DNA of 64,000 nucleotides from Deltaproteobacteria bacterium (GCA_016218725.1 JACRDB010000066.1:124001-188000); one strand, 5' to 3'. Positions 1 to 10,100 are shown, numbered from the stretch's first letter. Numbers and translations: made by a program. The notes: generated by a model from the sequence alone, not told the origin.

Positions 1-1032
1 GATCACGTCGTCGCAGGGCAGCACCACGGTGCCCACGGTGGTGGAGGTGAGGCGCCCTCTGGCGTCCTCCTTCCACTCCACCTTCTCGAACTCCATCCCC
101 CTGAGCCTGCCGTTCTCCACCACGAAGCTCTTGGGGGCGTGGTTCACCACGATCTCGACCTGCTCCTCCTCGGCGTCCTCCAGCTCCCACTCGGAGGCCT
201 TGAAGTACTTCCGGGTCTTGCGGGCCATGACCTTGATGTCCCGCCCCCCGAGCCGCCGCGACGTGCGGCAGCAGTCCATGGCGGTGTTCCCTACGCCGAT
301 GATCAGCACCCGCTCGCCGATGGAGGTCACGTGCCCGAAGGCCACGGACTCCAGCCAGTCGATCCCCGTGTGGATGTTGGCCGCCCCCTCGCGCCGCCCC
401 GGGAGCTCCAGCTCCTTGCCCCGGGGCGCCCCGCTGCCCACGAACACCGCGTCGAAGCCCCCGTCCTTGAGGAGCCCCGCGAGGCTCGTCACGGGGCTGC
501 CGTAGCGCATCTCCGCCCCGAGGTTCACGATCATCTCGATCTCTTCATCCAGCACCTTCGGCGGGAGCCGGAAGGCAGGGATGTTCGTGCGCATCAGCCC
601 GCCGGGCCTCGGGAGCTTCTCGAAGATGGTGACGTCGTACCCGAGGGGCAGGAGGTCATTGGCCACGGTGAGCGAGGCGGGGCCGGCCCCGATGCATGCC
701 ACGCGCTTGCCGAGCTTGACCTTGGCGGGCCACGGGAGCCCGTGGGAGATGTCCTCCCGGAGGTCCGAGGCGACGCGCTTGAGCCGGCAGATGGCCACCG
801 GCTGGCCGTCCACGCGGGTGCGACGGCAGGCCGGCTCGCAGGGCCGGTCGCAGGTGCGCCCGAGGATGCCCGGGAACACGTTGCTCTGGCGGTTCAGGAG
901 GTAGGCGTCGCCGTACTGGCCCTGGGCGATCAGCCGGATGTACTCCGGCACGTTGGTGTGCGCCGGGCAGGCCCACTGGCAGTCCACCACCTTGTGGTAG
1001 TATTCCGGCGTCGAGACATCCGTCGGTTTCAT
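1..1032 (-). CDS. GltD-like NAD(P)H-dependent flavoprotein oxidoreductase (partial, 3' end beyond window)
   Basis: This is the N-terminal 344 residues of a protein of the glutamate synthase small-subunit family, cut off by the left window edge. The N-terminus carries cysteines at about 18, 22, 61, 65 and 69 (CQWACPAH and CDRPCEPAC), the pattern that binds two 4Fe-4S clusters in this family. A dinucleotide-binding glycine motif IGAGPAS follows at about 114-120, and a second one, IIGVGNTAMDCC, lies near residue 245. These are the FAD and NADPH sites of GltD-like enzymes. The ATG at 1030-1032 lies 40 bp after the pntB stop on the same strand, so the gene is probably the last known member of the transhydrogenase operon. 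No GltB large subunit is visible, so the electron acceptor is unknown. Family assignment is firm; the exact reaction is inferred only. Confidence 0.85.
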   Translation of the reverse strand, partial: MKPTDVSTPEYYHKVVDCQWACPAHTNVPEYIRLIAQGQYGDAYLLNRQSNVFPGILGRTCDRPCEPACRRTRVDGQPVAICRLKRVASDLREDISHGLPWPAKVKLGKRVACIGAGPASLTVANDLLPLGYDVTIFEKLPRPGGLMRTNIPAFRLPPKVLDEEIEMIVNLGAEMRYGSPVTSLAGLLKDGGFDAVFVGSGAPRGKELELPGRREGAANIHTGIDWLESVAFGHVTSIGERVLIIGVGNTAMDCCRTSRRLGGRDIKVMARKTRKYFKASEWELEDAEEEQVEIVVNHAPKSFVVENGRLRGMEFEKVEWKEDARGRLTSTTVGTVVLPCDDVI

Positions 1033-1072
1033 GCGCGTCTCCCGCGTCGGCAGCGTCGCCCGCGAGGGGCGG

Positions 1073-2476
1073 TCAGTGCGAGCCCTTCATCGCGGCCTGG
1101 AGGCTCAGCAGCGTCTTCTTCGCGTCGCCCAGCACCATCATGGTGTTGGGCAGGAAGAAGAGCTCGTTCTCCACCCCGGAGAAGCCCGCGTTCATGCTGC
1201 GCTTGAGGACGATCACGCTGCGGGACAGCTCCACGTTGAACACCGGCATCCCGTAGATGGGGCTCCGGGTGTCCTTCTTGGCGGCGGGGTTCACCACGTC
1301 GTTGGCGCCCACGATGATCACCGCGTCCGTGCGGGCGAAATCGTCGTTGATCATGTCCAGGTCGAAGAGCTCGTCGTAGGGGACGTTGGCCTCGGCCAGG
1401 AGGACGTTCATGTGCCCGGGCATGCGCCCGGCCACCGGGTGGATGGCGTATTTCACCTCCACGCCGCGCTTCTGGAGCACCGCCGCCAGGTCCCTCACGG
1501 CGTGCTGGGCCTGGCTCACGGCCATGCCGTAGCCCGGCACCACGATCACGCTCTGGGACGCCTGGAGCACCGCCGCGGCGTCCTCCACGGTCGCCTCGTT
1601 GTAGCTCTTGCCGGGGTCCTTGGCGGCCGCCGCGCCCCCCGAGTCCCCGGTGCCGAAGGCCCCGAAGAGCACGTTGGTGAACGAGCGGTTCATGGCCTTG
1701 CTCATCAGGAGCGACAGGAGCAGCCCCGAGGAGCCGTCGAGCGCGCCGGTGATGATCAGCACGTTGTGCCCGAGGGCGAAGCCCGTGGCGCTGGCGGCCA
1801 AGCCCGCGTAGGAGTTCATGAGCGAGATCACCACGGGCATGTCCGCGCCGCCGATGGGGAGCACGCCCGTCACGCCGATGAGGAGCCCGACCACCGGGAG
1901 GGCGTAGAAGAGCGCATGCACCTGCCCCGGGAAGGCCACGTTGTACGCGATGAGCCCGGCGCACCCGGCGAAGAGCCCGATGTTCATCACGTTCAGCCCG
2001 CGGAACGTGATGGGCGCGCCAGTAATGAGCCCCTGGAGCTTGCCGAAGGCCATCAGGCTGCCGGTGAAGGTCAGGCTCCCGAAGAAGACCTCGAAGCCCA
2101 GGGCCCCCATGGTCACCCGGCCCATTGCCTCCACGTGGGAGGTGCCGAAATGCTTGTGGTACTCGGCGATCCCGACGAGGGCCGTGGCCAGGCCCCCGAA
2201 GGCGTGCGAGAGCGCGATCCGCTCGGGCATCTTGGTCATGGGGATGCGGAGGGAGATGGCCGTGCCGATCCCGCCGCCGAGGATCAGCCCCGCGATGATC
2301 CACTCGTAGGTGACGATCTGCTGCTGGAGCACCGTGGCCACCACGGCGATGAACATCCCGAGCTCTCCCAGGAAGATCCCGCGGCGCCCGGCCTCCGGGG
2401 ACGACAGCCCGCGGAGGCACAGGATGAACAGCACCGACGAGGTGAGGTACGCAAGGTCCAGGAGCGCGCCGCTCAC
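1073..2476 (-). CDS. pntB: NAD(P) transhydrogenase subunit beta
   Basis: The protein has 467 residues, the normal length for PntB. It is the inner-membrane subunit of the proton-translocating transhydrogenase, which passes hydride between NADH and NADP+ using the proton gradient. The first ~280 residues contain about nine hydrophobic helices. The C-terminal third is the NADP(H)-binding domain III, with the family signature VPGYGMAVSQAQH near residue 315 and the KRSMNAGFSGVENELFF segment near the end. The ATG overlaps the stop of the upstream pntAB gene by 4 bp (ATGA), which indicates translational coupling. The gene order pntAA-pntAB-pntB is the split three-subunit form known from Rhodospirillum. 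Confidence 0.96.
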   Translation of the reverse strand: MSGALLDLAYLTSSVLFILCLRGLSSPEAGRRGIFLGELGMFIAVVATVLQQQIVTYEWIIAGLILGGGIGTAISLRIPMTKMPERIALSHAFGGLATALVGIAEYHKHFGTSHVEAMGRVTMGALGFEVFFGSLTFTGSLMAFGKLQGLITGAPITFRGLNVMNIGLFAGCAGLIAYNVAFPGQVHALFYALPVVGLLIGVTGVLPIGGADMPVVISLMNSYAGLAASATGFALGHNVLIITGALDGSSGLLLSLLMSKAMNRSFTNVLFGAFGTGDSGGAAAAKDPGKSYNEATVEDAAAVLQASQSVIVVPGYGMAVSQAQHAVRDLAAVLQKRGVEVKYAIHPVAGRMPGHMNVLLAEANVPYDELFDLDMINDDFARTDAVIIVGANDVVNPAAKKDTRSPIYGMPVFNVELSRSVIVLKRSMNAGFSGVENELFFLPNTMMVLGDAKKTLLSLQAAMKGSH

Positions 2477-2781
2477 TTGCCGGCCTCCTTCTCCGGGCCG
2501 CGGCGCTTGAACATGCGCAGCATGCGGTCGGTGATCATGAAGCCGCCCACCACGTTGATGCTGGCCGCGGTGACCGCCACGAAGCCCAGGAGCGTGGAGG
2601 TCTGGTTGTGCTCCAGCCCCGCCGCCACCATGCTCCCCACCAACGAGATCCCGCTGATGGCGTTGGTCCCGCTCATCAGCGGCGTGTGCAGGAGCGGCGG
2701 CACCCGCGAGATGACCTGGTACCCCACGAAGGTCGCCAGGGAGAAGATATAAAGCCCGAAGACCAGCTCATGCGTGATCAC
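2473..2781 (-). CDS. pntAB: NAD(P) transhydrogenase alpha-2 (membrane) subunit
   Basis: This is a small 102-residue membrane subunit that contributes about three transmembrane helices to the transhydrogenase proton channel. I start it at the GTG at 2779-2781, because an excellent AGGAGG Shine-Dalgarno sequence lies about 7 bp upstream. Longer upstream extensions are arginine-rich out-of-frame noise. Hydrophobic runs are seen at about residues 5-25, 35-52 and 58-80, including the family-typical segment [16 protein letters not shown]. It lies 10 bp after the pntAA stop and overlaps pntB by 4 bp. Length and sequence fit the family well. Confidence 0.93.
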   Translation of the reverse strand: MITHELVFGLYIFSLATFVGYQVISRVPPLLHTPLMSGTNAISGISLVGSMVAAGLEHNQTSTLLGFVAVTAASINVVGGFMITDRMLRMFKRRGPEKEAGK

Positions 2782-2791
2782 TCTGCGCCTC

Positions 2792-3976
2792 CTACGTCGA
2801 TGCCCCGGGGGTCTCCACGGGCTTGTCCGCGGGGGCCTCCTTCTGGAGCGCCGCGACCTTCTCCGCCGCCTGGGGGTGGAGCACCTTGCCCTCGTGGGTG
2901 ATGGTCGCGCCCCGGATGATCTCGTCGTCGAAGTTCCACTTGAACTCACCGTCTTTGGTGAGGTGCAGGAGGAGCTTCTCCATGTTTCGGGAGTACATCT
3001 GGCTGGCGTGGACCGCGAGGGAGCTCGGCAGGTCCAGCGCGCCGACGATGGTCACCCCGTGGCGCACCACCGTGGCCCCGGGCTCCGTGAGGGCGCAGTT
3101 GCCCTGCTGCTCGGCCGCCAGGTCCACGATGACGCTGCCGGGCTTCATCCCGCGGACCATCTCCTCGGTGATGAGGATCGGCGCGCGCCGCCCGGGGATC
3201 AGCGCGGTGGTGACGCACGCGTCGCTCTTGGCCAGGTGCTTCGCGAGGAGCTCCGACTGCTTCTTCTTGTACTCCTCGCTGGCCTCCTTGGCGTAGCCCC
3301 CGGCGGTCTGGGCGTCCTCCGAGGCGTCCACCTCGACGAAGCGCGCCCCGAGGCTCTCCACCTGCTCCTTGACGACCTTGCGCACATCGAAGGCCTCCAC
3401 CACGGCCCCGAGCCGCCGCGCCGTGCCGATGGCCTGGAGGCCCGCCACGCCGGCGCCCAGGATCAGCACCTTGGCCGGGGCGATGGTGCCCGCGGCGGTG
3501 ATGAGCATGGGCATGAACCTCGGCAGCGCCGACGCCGCCAGGAGCACCGCGTAGTAGCCCGAGCAGGTCGCCTGGGACGACAGGACGTCCATCATCTGCG
3601 CCACGGTGGTGCGGGGGATCGCGTCCACCGCCACCGTGGTCACCTTGCGCTGCGCCAGCGCCGCCACCAGCTCCGTGTTCAGGAGCGGCAGGATTGGCGC
3701 GATCAGCACGCTCCCCTCGCGCAGCTCCGCCACCTCCGCCAGGGTGGGGATCTTCAGGCGCAGGACCGCGTCCGCGGAGCCGAGCACGGCCTCCCGGCCG
3801 GGCTCCACCGCGGCGCCCGCCCCGGCGTACTCCGCGTCCGGGCTGAGGGACCCCTCCCCGCAGGAGGCCTCCACCACGGCGGTGATCTTCTTGGCGGCGA
3901 GGCGCTTCACGGTCTCCGGCACGAGGGCCACGCGCTTCTCGCCAGGCGCACGCTCCCTTACGATCCCGACTCGCAT
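2792..3976 (-). CDS. pntAA: NAD(P) transhydrogenase alpha-1 (NAD-binding) subunit
   Basis: This is a 394-residue soluble subunit that binds NAD(H) (domain I) and delivers hydride to domain III of PntB. It begins [20 protein letters not shown], the standard start of the alanine dehydrogenase/PntA family. The Rossmann motif is [13 protein letters not shown] near residue 170, followed by the mobile-loop region around [11 protein letters not shown]. The C-terminus is acidic/proline-rich and soluble, as expected for the split PntA form. It is the first gene of the operon pntAA-pntAB-pntB-gltD-like. The divergent plus-strand gene begins only about 79 bp away, so the promoter must be short and shared. 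Confidence 0.96.
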   Translation of the reverse strand: MRVGIVRERAPGEKRVALVPETVKRLAAKKITAVVEASCGEGSLSPDAEYAGAGAAVEPGREAVLGSADAVLRLKIPTLAEVAELREGSVLIAPILPLLNTELVAALAQRKVTTVAVDAIPRTTVAQMMDVLSSQATCSGYYAVLLAASALPRFMPMLITAAGTIAPAKVLILGAGVAGLQAIGTARRLGAVVEAFDVRKVVKEQVESLGARFVEVDASEDAQTAGGYAKEASEEYKKKQSELLAKHLAKSDACVTTALIPGRRAPILITEEMVRGMKPGSVIVDLAAEQQGNCALTEPGATVVRHGVTIVGALDLPSSLAVHASQMYSRNMEKLLLHLTKDGEFKWNFDDEIIRGATITHEGKVLHPQAAEKVAALQKEAPADKPVETPGAST

Positions 3977-4055
3977 GGCCCGGGACCATACCAGAGCTCC
4001 AGGCGGACTCCGCAAGAACCACCACCCGCGCGACCATTTCTCCCGGTTGCACGGC

Positions 4056-4484
4056 GTGCATCCCGCCTGGACCCTCGTCGGGCAGGCCTCCGCCGTGCTC
4101 GGCCTCGTGCTGGCCGTGGCCGTCGCCACCCTCGGAGGGCACGGCGCCGGGGGTGCGGCATTGGAGCCGCAGTCCTTCGCGGCGGGGGTATTGCCTGTGC
4201 TGGAGCGCGCGGGCTGCGCGGACGCCCCCTGCCACGGCCCCGCGGCGGCGGGGGGCTTCGGGCTCGGCGTCGGCCCTCCGCGGGACGACCTGGCGCGCCG
4301 CGCGGCGCTCGCGGCGGTCCTGCGTTACGTGGTCCCCGGGGAGCCCTCGCGCAGCGCGCTGTTGCGCACTGTCGTGGGTGTGCGGCACCAGGGCGCCGTG
4401 AGGGTGCCCGCCGGGAGCTGCGAGGCCAGGGCGCTGGAGCGCTGGGTCCTCGGGGCGCCGGTGCCCCTCTGCTGGCGGCGCTGA
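4056..4484 (+). CDS. Membrane-anchored small protein with CX4CH haem-like motif
   Basis: This is a protein of about 142 residues if started at GTG 4056; TTG 4047 and ATG 3975 are alternatives in the same frame, and the start is not certain. A single N-terminal hydrophobic helix ([21 protein letters not shown]) would anchor or export the protein. The segment [18 protein letters not shown] follows, resembling the single haem-c site of myxobacterial 'planctomycete-type' cytochrome-like proteins but with four residues between the cysteines (CX4CH) instead of two. The C-terminus contains two further cysteines. It is divergent from the transhydrogenase operon, which hints at an electron-transfer role; that is inference only. 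Confidence 0.55.
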   Translation: MHPAWTLVGQASAVLGLVLAVAVATLGGHGAGGAALEPQSFAAGVLPVLERAGCADAPCHGPAAAGGFGLGVGPPRDDLARRAALAAVLRYVVPGEPSRSALLRTVVGVRHQGAVRVPAGSCEARALERWVLGAPVPLCWRR

Positions 4485-4493
4485 GCTTGGGGG

Positions 4494-4499
4494 TATACT
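4494..4499 (+). promoter_or_regulatory. Possible -10 box (TATACT) for the TM2 gene
   Basis: TATACT sits 33 bp before the ATG at 4532 in otherwise very GC-rich DNA, and the same GGGTATACT context recurs before the gene at 5768. I see no convincing -35 hexamer 17 bp upstream. It is offered as a sigma-70-like -10 candidate only. Confidence 0.3.
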
Positions 4500-4531
4500 C
4501 CCGTCCCTCGATCGATCCGGAGACGCCAGCC

Positions 4532-5305
4532 ATGGTCCAGTGTCCCTCCTGCGGCGCCTACAGCCTCGCCCAGGCGCAGAATTGTCCGTCGTGCATGAGG
4601 CCCCTGCCGCCGGCCCCTTCGGGGCCCTCGCCCGCGGCGCTCGGGTCCACCGTGGCCATGGAGACGCCGCCGCTGGAGATCCTCAAGGCGAGCGCCCAGC
4701 AGGGCTACGGCCCGGCGCCCGCGCAAGGTCCTGCGGGCTTCGGTCCGCCGCCCTCGGCCCCGGGGCCCTTCCCCTCGGCGGGCCCGCTTCCCAATGCACC
4801 CCCGGGGTGGATGACCCAGGGGCCCTCGGTGGGCGTGGTCCCCTACGCGCCGCCGGGCGTCTTGATGAACCCCGCGGAAATCTCCGACCGGGACCAGGGC
4901 ACCACCTACCTCCTGTCGGCCTTCCTCGGGATCTTCGGCGGAGACCGGTTCTACCTCGGGCAGACCGGGCTCGGGATTGCCAAGCTCGTCACCTGCGGAG
5001 GCCTCGGGATGTGGGCCATGGTGGACACCATTCTCATCGGCATGGGCTCGCTCCGGGACGCCAACGGGCGCTTCCTGCGCAGGGACTTGAATGGTCCCCT
5101 GTCCGAGCGGAGCCAGGGCACGGCCTACCTCCTGTCGGCCTTCCTCGGGTTCTTCGGCGCGGACCGGTTCTATCTCGGGCAGACGGGGCTCGGCATCGCC
5201 AAGCTCGTCACCTGCGGGGGCCTCGGGATGTGGGCCATCATTGATCTCATTCTCATCGGGATGGGCTTGGTCCGTGATGTAGACGGCAAGGTGCTCCGGC
5301 CGTGA
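4532..5305 (+). CDS. Zinc-ribbon protein with two tandem TM2 domains
   Basis: This is a 257-residue protein. Residues 1-20 form a zinc ribbon (CPSC and CPSC pairs), followed by a proline/glycine-rich linker up to about residue 115. Two TM2 domains come next, each reading [20 protein letters not shown] or a close variant and each with two helices and the DRFY motif. The two domains are nearly identical at the DNA level (see the repeat entry), indicating a recent internal duplication. TM2 proteins are small membrane proteins of unclear biochemical role. The stop overlaps the next start by 4 bp (GTGA). Confidence 0.85.
   Translation: MVQCPSCGAYSLAQAQNCPSCMRPLPPAPSGPSPAALGSTVAMETPPLEILKASAQQGYGPAPAQGPAGFGPPPSAPGPFPSAGPLPNAPPGWMTQGPSVGVVPYAPPGVLMNPAEISDRDQGTTYLLSAFLGIFGGDRFYLGQTGLGIAKLVTCGGLGMWAMVDTILIGMGSLRDANGRFLRRDLNGPLSERSQGTAYLLSAFLGFFGADRFYLGQTGLGIAKLVTCGGLGMWAIIDLILIGMGLVRDVDGKVLRP
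4894..5283 (+). repeat. Tandem intragenic duplication (two ~170-bp copies, 219-bp offset)
   Basis: Copy 1 (about 4894-5064) and copy 2 (about 5113-5283) encode the two TM2 domains. They differ by scattered, mostly third-position changes. The second copy has [11 protein letters not shown] where the first has [11 protein letters not shown]. Confidence 0.85.
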
Positions 5306-5901
5306 CCTCCGCGAGGGCCAGGGCCGCCCTCTCCCTGGGCGCTCTGGGCCTCGGCGTGGCAGTTCTCTACCAGGGCCTCTGGGCCCGGGTGCCTCCCTTG
5401 TGCCTCTTCCGGCGCCTGGTGGGCCTCCCCTGCCCCTCCTGCGGGATGACCCGCGCCCTCGCCTGGCTCCTCCATGGGGACCTCTCCAGAGCCTGGGCGC
5501 TGAACCCCGCGGCGCTCCCGCTTCTGGCCGTGACCTGCCTCGGGGGTCTGGTGCTCCTCCTGGAGCTCCTCTCCGGGCGCCCTCGCCTGGCCCCCTGGTG
5601 GCGCCGCCCAGGCAACCGCCGAGGGGCCTTCTGGTTCACCATGACCATCATGGGGCTCACCTGGGGCACCCACCTCTACCGACATGTGGAGGGTCGTGGG
5701 CCGCTCGCAGAGTTGTCGGCTTTGGGTTCCGGGGTCGGGTATACTTTTCCGTTAGAGGTCGCCTTCGATGTCAACCCAGGAGCCGGCGGACCCCGCGGTG
5801 GACGCGAGGGTGGAGACCCTAGAGCGGGAGCTGGCGCGGGCCCGGGCCGAGGCGGAGCAGCTTCGGTCCACGGTGGCTTCACTGCGCCGGAGGCTCTTTG
5901 A
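5302..5901 (+). CDS. DUF2752 family membrane protein
   Basis: This is a 199-residue protein starting at the GTG that overlaps the previous stop. It has three hydrophobic helices (about 8-25, 70-92 and 110-125). Between the first two is the family motif [17 protein letters not shown] at about residues 45-61, the hallmark of DUF2752. Members of that family often neighbour TM2 proteins, as here. Function is unknown. The conserved part ends near residue 140. The last ~45 residues are glycine/arginine-rich and overlap the next gene by 134 bp, so they look like read-through into a chance open frame rather than a selected domain. Confidence 0.75.
   Translation: MTSARARAALSLGALGLGVAVLYQGLWARVPPLCLFRRLVGLPCPSCGMTRALAWLLHGDLSRAWALNPAALPLLAVTCLGGLVLLLELLSGRPRLAPWWRRPGNRRGAFWFTMTIMGLTWGTHLYRHVEGRGPLAELSALGSGVGYTFPLEVAFDVNPGAGGPRGGREGGDPRAGAGAGPGRGGAASVHGGFTAPEAL
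5740..5745 (+). promoter_or_regulatory. Possible -10 box (TATACT) before the coiled-coil gene
   Basis: TATACT lies 22 bp before the ATG at 5768, followed by a T-rich start region and an AGAGG Shine-Dalgarno-like sequence at 5754. It lies inside the DUF2752 frame. It would allow the 196-residue protein to be transcribed independently. Confidence 0.3.
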
Positions 5902-6358
5902 CCGCCAGGGCGGGCGCCTCGCCAAGAAGGACGGCGGGGAGCTCGCGGTGGACGAGGTGCTCGAGCTCTGCCCGGAGCTCCAGGCAAGGCTGGAGGGTCT
6001 GGAGGCCGAGAGGGACGCTGCGCGGCAGGCGCTGGACGCGGAGAGGGCGCGCGCCGAGGCCGCCCAGGGGGCCACTGCCGCGCTGGAGGCCGCCCTCCAG
6101 GGCGCCCTGCGGGAGCGCGACGCGTCGGTGACGGCCGCCCGCAAGGTGCTTCGCGAGTTTGGTCTGGGGCAGCTCGCGGGGGAGGATCAAGCGGTGAACG
6201 TCGGGGGGGCTCCGGGCACGGGGGTCTATCACCACCACGGCGAGGCGATCGCCGAGGTGGTCGAGGGCAACCTCCAGGGGCTGCGTCCTTCGCAGTTGCC
6301 TCCGGCGACGGAGGCGGGAGAGGGCCATGACCGCGGAGACCACACCCGAAGGCGATGA
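5768..6358 (+). CDS. Coiled-coil protein of unknown function
   Basis: This is a 196-residue protein. Residues ~12-45 and ~70-125 are strongly heptad-like, rich in A, E, L and R. The C-terminal ~50 residues are glycine/histidine-containing and probably flexible. No catalytic motif is visible. It overlaps the next gene by 32 bp, suggesting coupled translation, and both lie directly upstream of smc. A structural or chromosome-associated role is possible but not shown. Confidence 0.7.
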   Translation: MSTQEPADPAVDARVETLERELARARAEAEQLRSTVASLRRRLFDRQGGRLAKKDGGELAVDEVLELCPELQARLEGLEAERDAARQALDAERARAEAAQGATAALEAALQGALRERDASVTAARKVLREFGLGQLAGEDQAVNVGGAPGTGVYHHHGEAIAEVVEGNLQGLRPSQLPPATEAGEGHDRGDHTRRR

Positions 6359-7139
6359 CCCGAGCCTCGAAGGGGTCGCGGACCTCGTCGAGAAGGAGAT
6401 TTCGAGCGAGCGCGTCGCCGTGGCGAAGTCCCGGTCCGGGGCGCCGAGGGAGGTTCCCGACGACCTGCCGGAACTTCCGTCCTTTGAGTCCCTCTCGGAG
6501 CCGCCGAAGCGCACCTCCAGCGCGCCCCCGGAGGCCCCGAAGCCGTCCTCCCGGCCGCCCACCCCGACGGGCTCTCGGAGCCCGTCGATCCCGCCCGCGG
6601 CCAAGACCCCTTCGGTCCCACCCGCGCCTGGGACGCGCACCTCGCGGCCGCCGCCGAAGCGCACCAGCACGCCGCCGTCCACCGAGGTGCCCGAGGCGCT
6701 GTCCCCGGAGCTCCCGCCGCCACCGCCGCCGGCGCCGCTGCCGCCGGTGGAGGCCCGGGACCTCGCGGACGTGGAGCTTCTGGTTTCCCAGGGCCAGTGG
6801 GGCAAGGTCGCCGAGCGCCTGGGACCCCTGGACCGCGCCGAGGCCGCGGGGCCCAGGGTGACCTTCCTCTACACCCTCGCCTCCAAGGAATCGCTCCCCG
6901 CGGGCGTGGACTGGAACGAGGGCGACCAGATCGCGCGCCGGGCCCTCGCGGGGCTCCTCGGCGTGGACGAGACCGGCGTGCTCGTGCGGATCCTGTGTAC
7001 CCGGATCTTCCGTCGGAGCTGGCGGTCGGTGCCGGCGCCGCCGACGCGCACGTCCGTCCTGCTGGTGATCGCGGCGATCATGGTGGGGGCCTTCATCGGG
7101 TTCCTCCTGGGTCCTGGCAAGGACTGGTTCCGGCAGTAG
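6327..7139 (+). CDS. Proline-rich protein with C-terminal membrane anchor
   Basis: This is a 270-residue protein with three parts. Residues ~1-55 are acidic. Residues ~55-150 are a disordered stretch rich in P, S, T and R, ending in polyproline. A small folded region follows at about 150-235, reading VELLVSQGQWGKVAERLGPL and onwards, with a TPR-like helix pair. The C-terminus is one transmembrane helix (about 245-263) with a short tail, so it is probably a cytoplasmic protein anchored by its C-terminus. No known family is recognised. It precedes smc by 23 bp. Confidence 0.7.
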   Translation: MTAETTPEGDDPSLEGVADLVEKEISSERVAVAKSRSGAPREVPDDLPELPSFESLSEPPKRTSSAPPEAPKPSSRPPTPTGSRSPSIPPAAKTPSVPPAPGTRTSRPPPKRTSTPPSTEVPEALSPELPPPPPPAPLPPVEARDLADVELLVSQGQWGKVAERLGPLDRAEAAGPRVTFLYTLASKESLPAGVDWNEGDQIARRALAGLLGVDETGVLVRILCTRIFRRSWRSVPAPPTRTSVLLVIAAIMVGAFIGFLLGPGKDWFRQ

Positions 7140-7162
7140 GATTTTGCTAGACCGCGCCGGGG

Positions 7163-10100
7163 ATGAAGATCCGCAGGCTTGAGCTCCAGGGGTTCAAGAG
7201 CTTCGTGGACCGCACGGTGCTGCGCTTCGACCACGACCTGGTGGCGGTGGTGGGGCCCAACGGCTGCGGCAAGAGCAACACCGTGGACGCCATCCGTTGG
7301 TGCATGGGGGAGCAGTCCGCCGGGCGCCTCCGGGGCCGCGCCATGGAGGACGTGATCTTCAACGGCAGCGACAGCCGCGCGCCGCACTCCTTCGCGGAGG
7401 TCAGCCTGACCTTTGACAACACCGACGGGCTCTGCCCGCCGGAGTGGGCGGCGTACCCCGAGCTGGTGGTCACCCGGAGGCTCTCGCGCGACGGCACCAG
7501 CGAGTACTCCATCAACCGCAACCCCGTGCGCCTCCTGGACGTGACGGCGCTCTTCCTCGGGACCGGCGCGGGCACCAGGGCCTACTCCATCGTCGAGCAG
7601 GGCCGGGTGGGCCTGGTGGTCACCTCCAAGCCCGAGGACCGCCGGAGCTTCTTCGAGGAGGCCGCGGGCATCACCCGCTTCAAGGCCCGCAGGAAGATCG
7701 CCGAGCGCAAGATCGAGCTCACCCGGCAGAACCTCCTGCGCGTCGCGGACCTCCTCGCGGAGCTGGAGAAGAACCTCGCCACGCTCAAGCGCCAGGCCCA
7801 GAAGGCCGAGCGCTACCGCGCCCTCCGGGGCGAGCAGCGGGAGCTGGAGCTCTACCTCGCCAGCCAGCGGTACCTGGAGCTCTGCGCCGTGGGCGCCGCC
7901 ACGCGCTCGGCCCACGGCGCACGCCACGCCGAGGCCGAGGGCGTCGAGGCCGCCCTCCGGCGCCTGGAGGCCGAGGCCGAGGCCGTACGCGCCCAGCTCT
8001 TCGAGGCCGAGAGCGCGCTGGAGCGCGCCCAGCGCGACCGCTTCGAGGCCGACAACGACGCCCGGCGCCAGGAGGCCGAGCTGGCGCGCGTGCGGGACGC
8101 GCGGGCCGCGTCCGCGCGCCGCGCCCAGGACGCCCGCAGGGAGCTGCACGAGGTCACCCAGAGCGCGAGGACCCTCTTGAACGAGCGGGACACTCTCGCC
8201 CGGGACCTCGACGGCGTCGCCGTGGCCGAGGCCGAGGAGCTGGAGCGCCTCGCCGTGGCCGAGGCCCGGCAGAAGGAGCTCCGCGAGCACCTCGCGGCGG
8301 TGGACGCAGAGCTCCGCGCCCACCGCGAGGCCGCCCTCCACGCGGAGAAGGCCCTGGCCTCCGCGGAGGCCACGCGCCTGGCCGTGGCGCGGCGCCTCCG
8401 CGAGGCCGAGGAGCGCAGCGCCCGCTGCCGCGCCGAGGCCCGCGCCATCGACCGCCGCCAGGCGGAGCTCGCCCACGAGCAGGAGGGCCTCGGCGGGCGC
8501 GTGGAGGCCCTCCGCGCGGAGCGCGACCAGCTCGCCGCGCGCCGGACGAAGCTCGAGGCCTCGCAGGAGCCCTTGAAGGCCGAGCGCGAGCGCGCCGAGC
8601 AGCGCCTCGCGGAGGCCCGGAGGGAGCGCGAGCGCGCCGCGGCCAGGCTCCACGCCCTGCGCGAGGTCGCCCGGCGCCACGAGGGCGTCGGCCCCGGGGT
8701 GCGGAGCCTCCTGGACGGCTCGGACCCCGCGGTCCTCGGGCTCCTGGCCGACCGCATGGAGGTGCCCGAGGACCTCGCCCGCGCGGTGTTGTCCGTGCTC
8801 TCGGACCGCTGGCAGGACGTGGGCGTGGCCTCCACCCGGGACGCTCTGAGGCTGGCTTCGAAGCTCCGCGCCGAGCGCCGTGGCCGCGGAGCCCTGGTCC
8901 CGGACGACGCCCTCGCGGCCCCTCTCCCTCCCACTCTTCCACACCCACCCACACCGGGCGTCCTGGGCCCTCTGTCCTCTCGGTTGGACCTTGAGACCGC
9001 GCCTCCGGCATGGCGAGGGCGCCTCGCTTCGGTGGTGCTGGTAGACGACCTCTCCTCGGCGGTCTCCGCCCGGGAAGCCCTTGGAGACATGGGTAGGACC
9101 TACACCTACGTGACCCTACACGGCGAGGTGTTGGAGCCCGAGGGTCGGGTGGTAGGTGGTGTGCCAGACCCTGCCGGGGTGGGGGTGATGGTGACCCAGG
9201 CGGAGCTCCGGGCGCTGGAGCCCAGGGTGGAGGCGCTGACCAACCTGATGGAGGAGCTCTCCGACGGCTTCGAGGCCGCGAAGCAGCGGGGCGTGGCGCT
9301 TGCGAGGGACCTGGAGGCCGCGAGGGCGGACCTTCACGCCCAGGAGCTCGCGCTCGTCACGCTGGAGCGGGACGCGAGGGCCCACGAGGCGGAGCTTGCC
9401 CAGGGGAGGTTGCGGCAGGTGCAGCTCACGCAGGAGGCCGCCGGGGCGGAGGCCCAGGTGCAGGAGGCCACCCGCGAGGACCTCGCCCTGGGGCGAGGGA
9501 TTGATGAAGCGCGCCAGCGGCGGGAGGAGGCGCGCCAGGGGCTCCAGGCGGGGGAGGCCGAGGCCCAGCAGTGGAAGAACGAGGTGGACCGGGCGGCGTC
9601 GCGGGTGTCCGACGCGAGGGTGGTGGCGGCGAGGGCGAAGGAGCGCGCCACGGCGGCGCGCAACGCGGTGCATCGCCTGGAGCGCAGCGTCGAGGAGCTC
9701 TCGGCGCGGGGGCGGAGGCTGGACGAGGAGCTGGAGGCGCTGGGGCGCGCGGAGGCCGAGGGCTCCCGGAGGGAGGAGAGCCTCCGGGCGAGCATCACCA
9801 CGGCGGTGGCGCTGGCCTCGCAGCGGGAGGCCGAGGTGACCACCAGGAGGCGACGCTACGACGACCTGAAGGCCTCCCTGGGTGACCTGGAGGGGCGCTC
9901 GAAGAGCGTGAGGGCGCGCAAGGACGCGCTCCAGCGCGAGGTGGGTGCCCTGGCGCTCCGGGCTCGGGAGGAGGCCCTGGCGATGGAGCACCTGGTGGCC
10001 GGGGTGGCCGAGCGCCACGGGGTGTCGCTCCCTCGGGTGGTGGGGGACCACCACGCGAAGCCCCTTCCCACGGAGAGCGACCGGCAGCGGCTGGAGGAGC

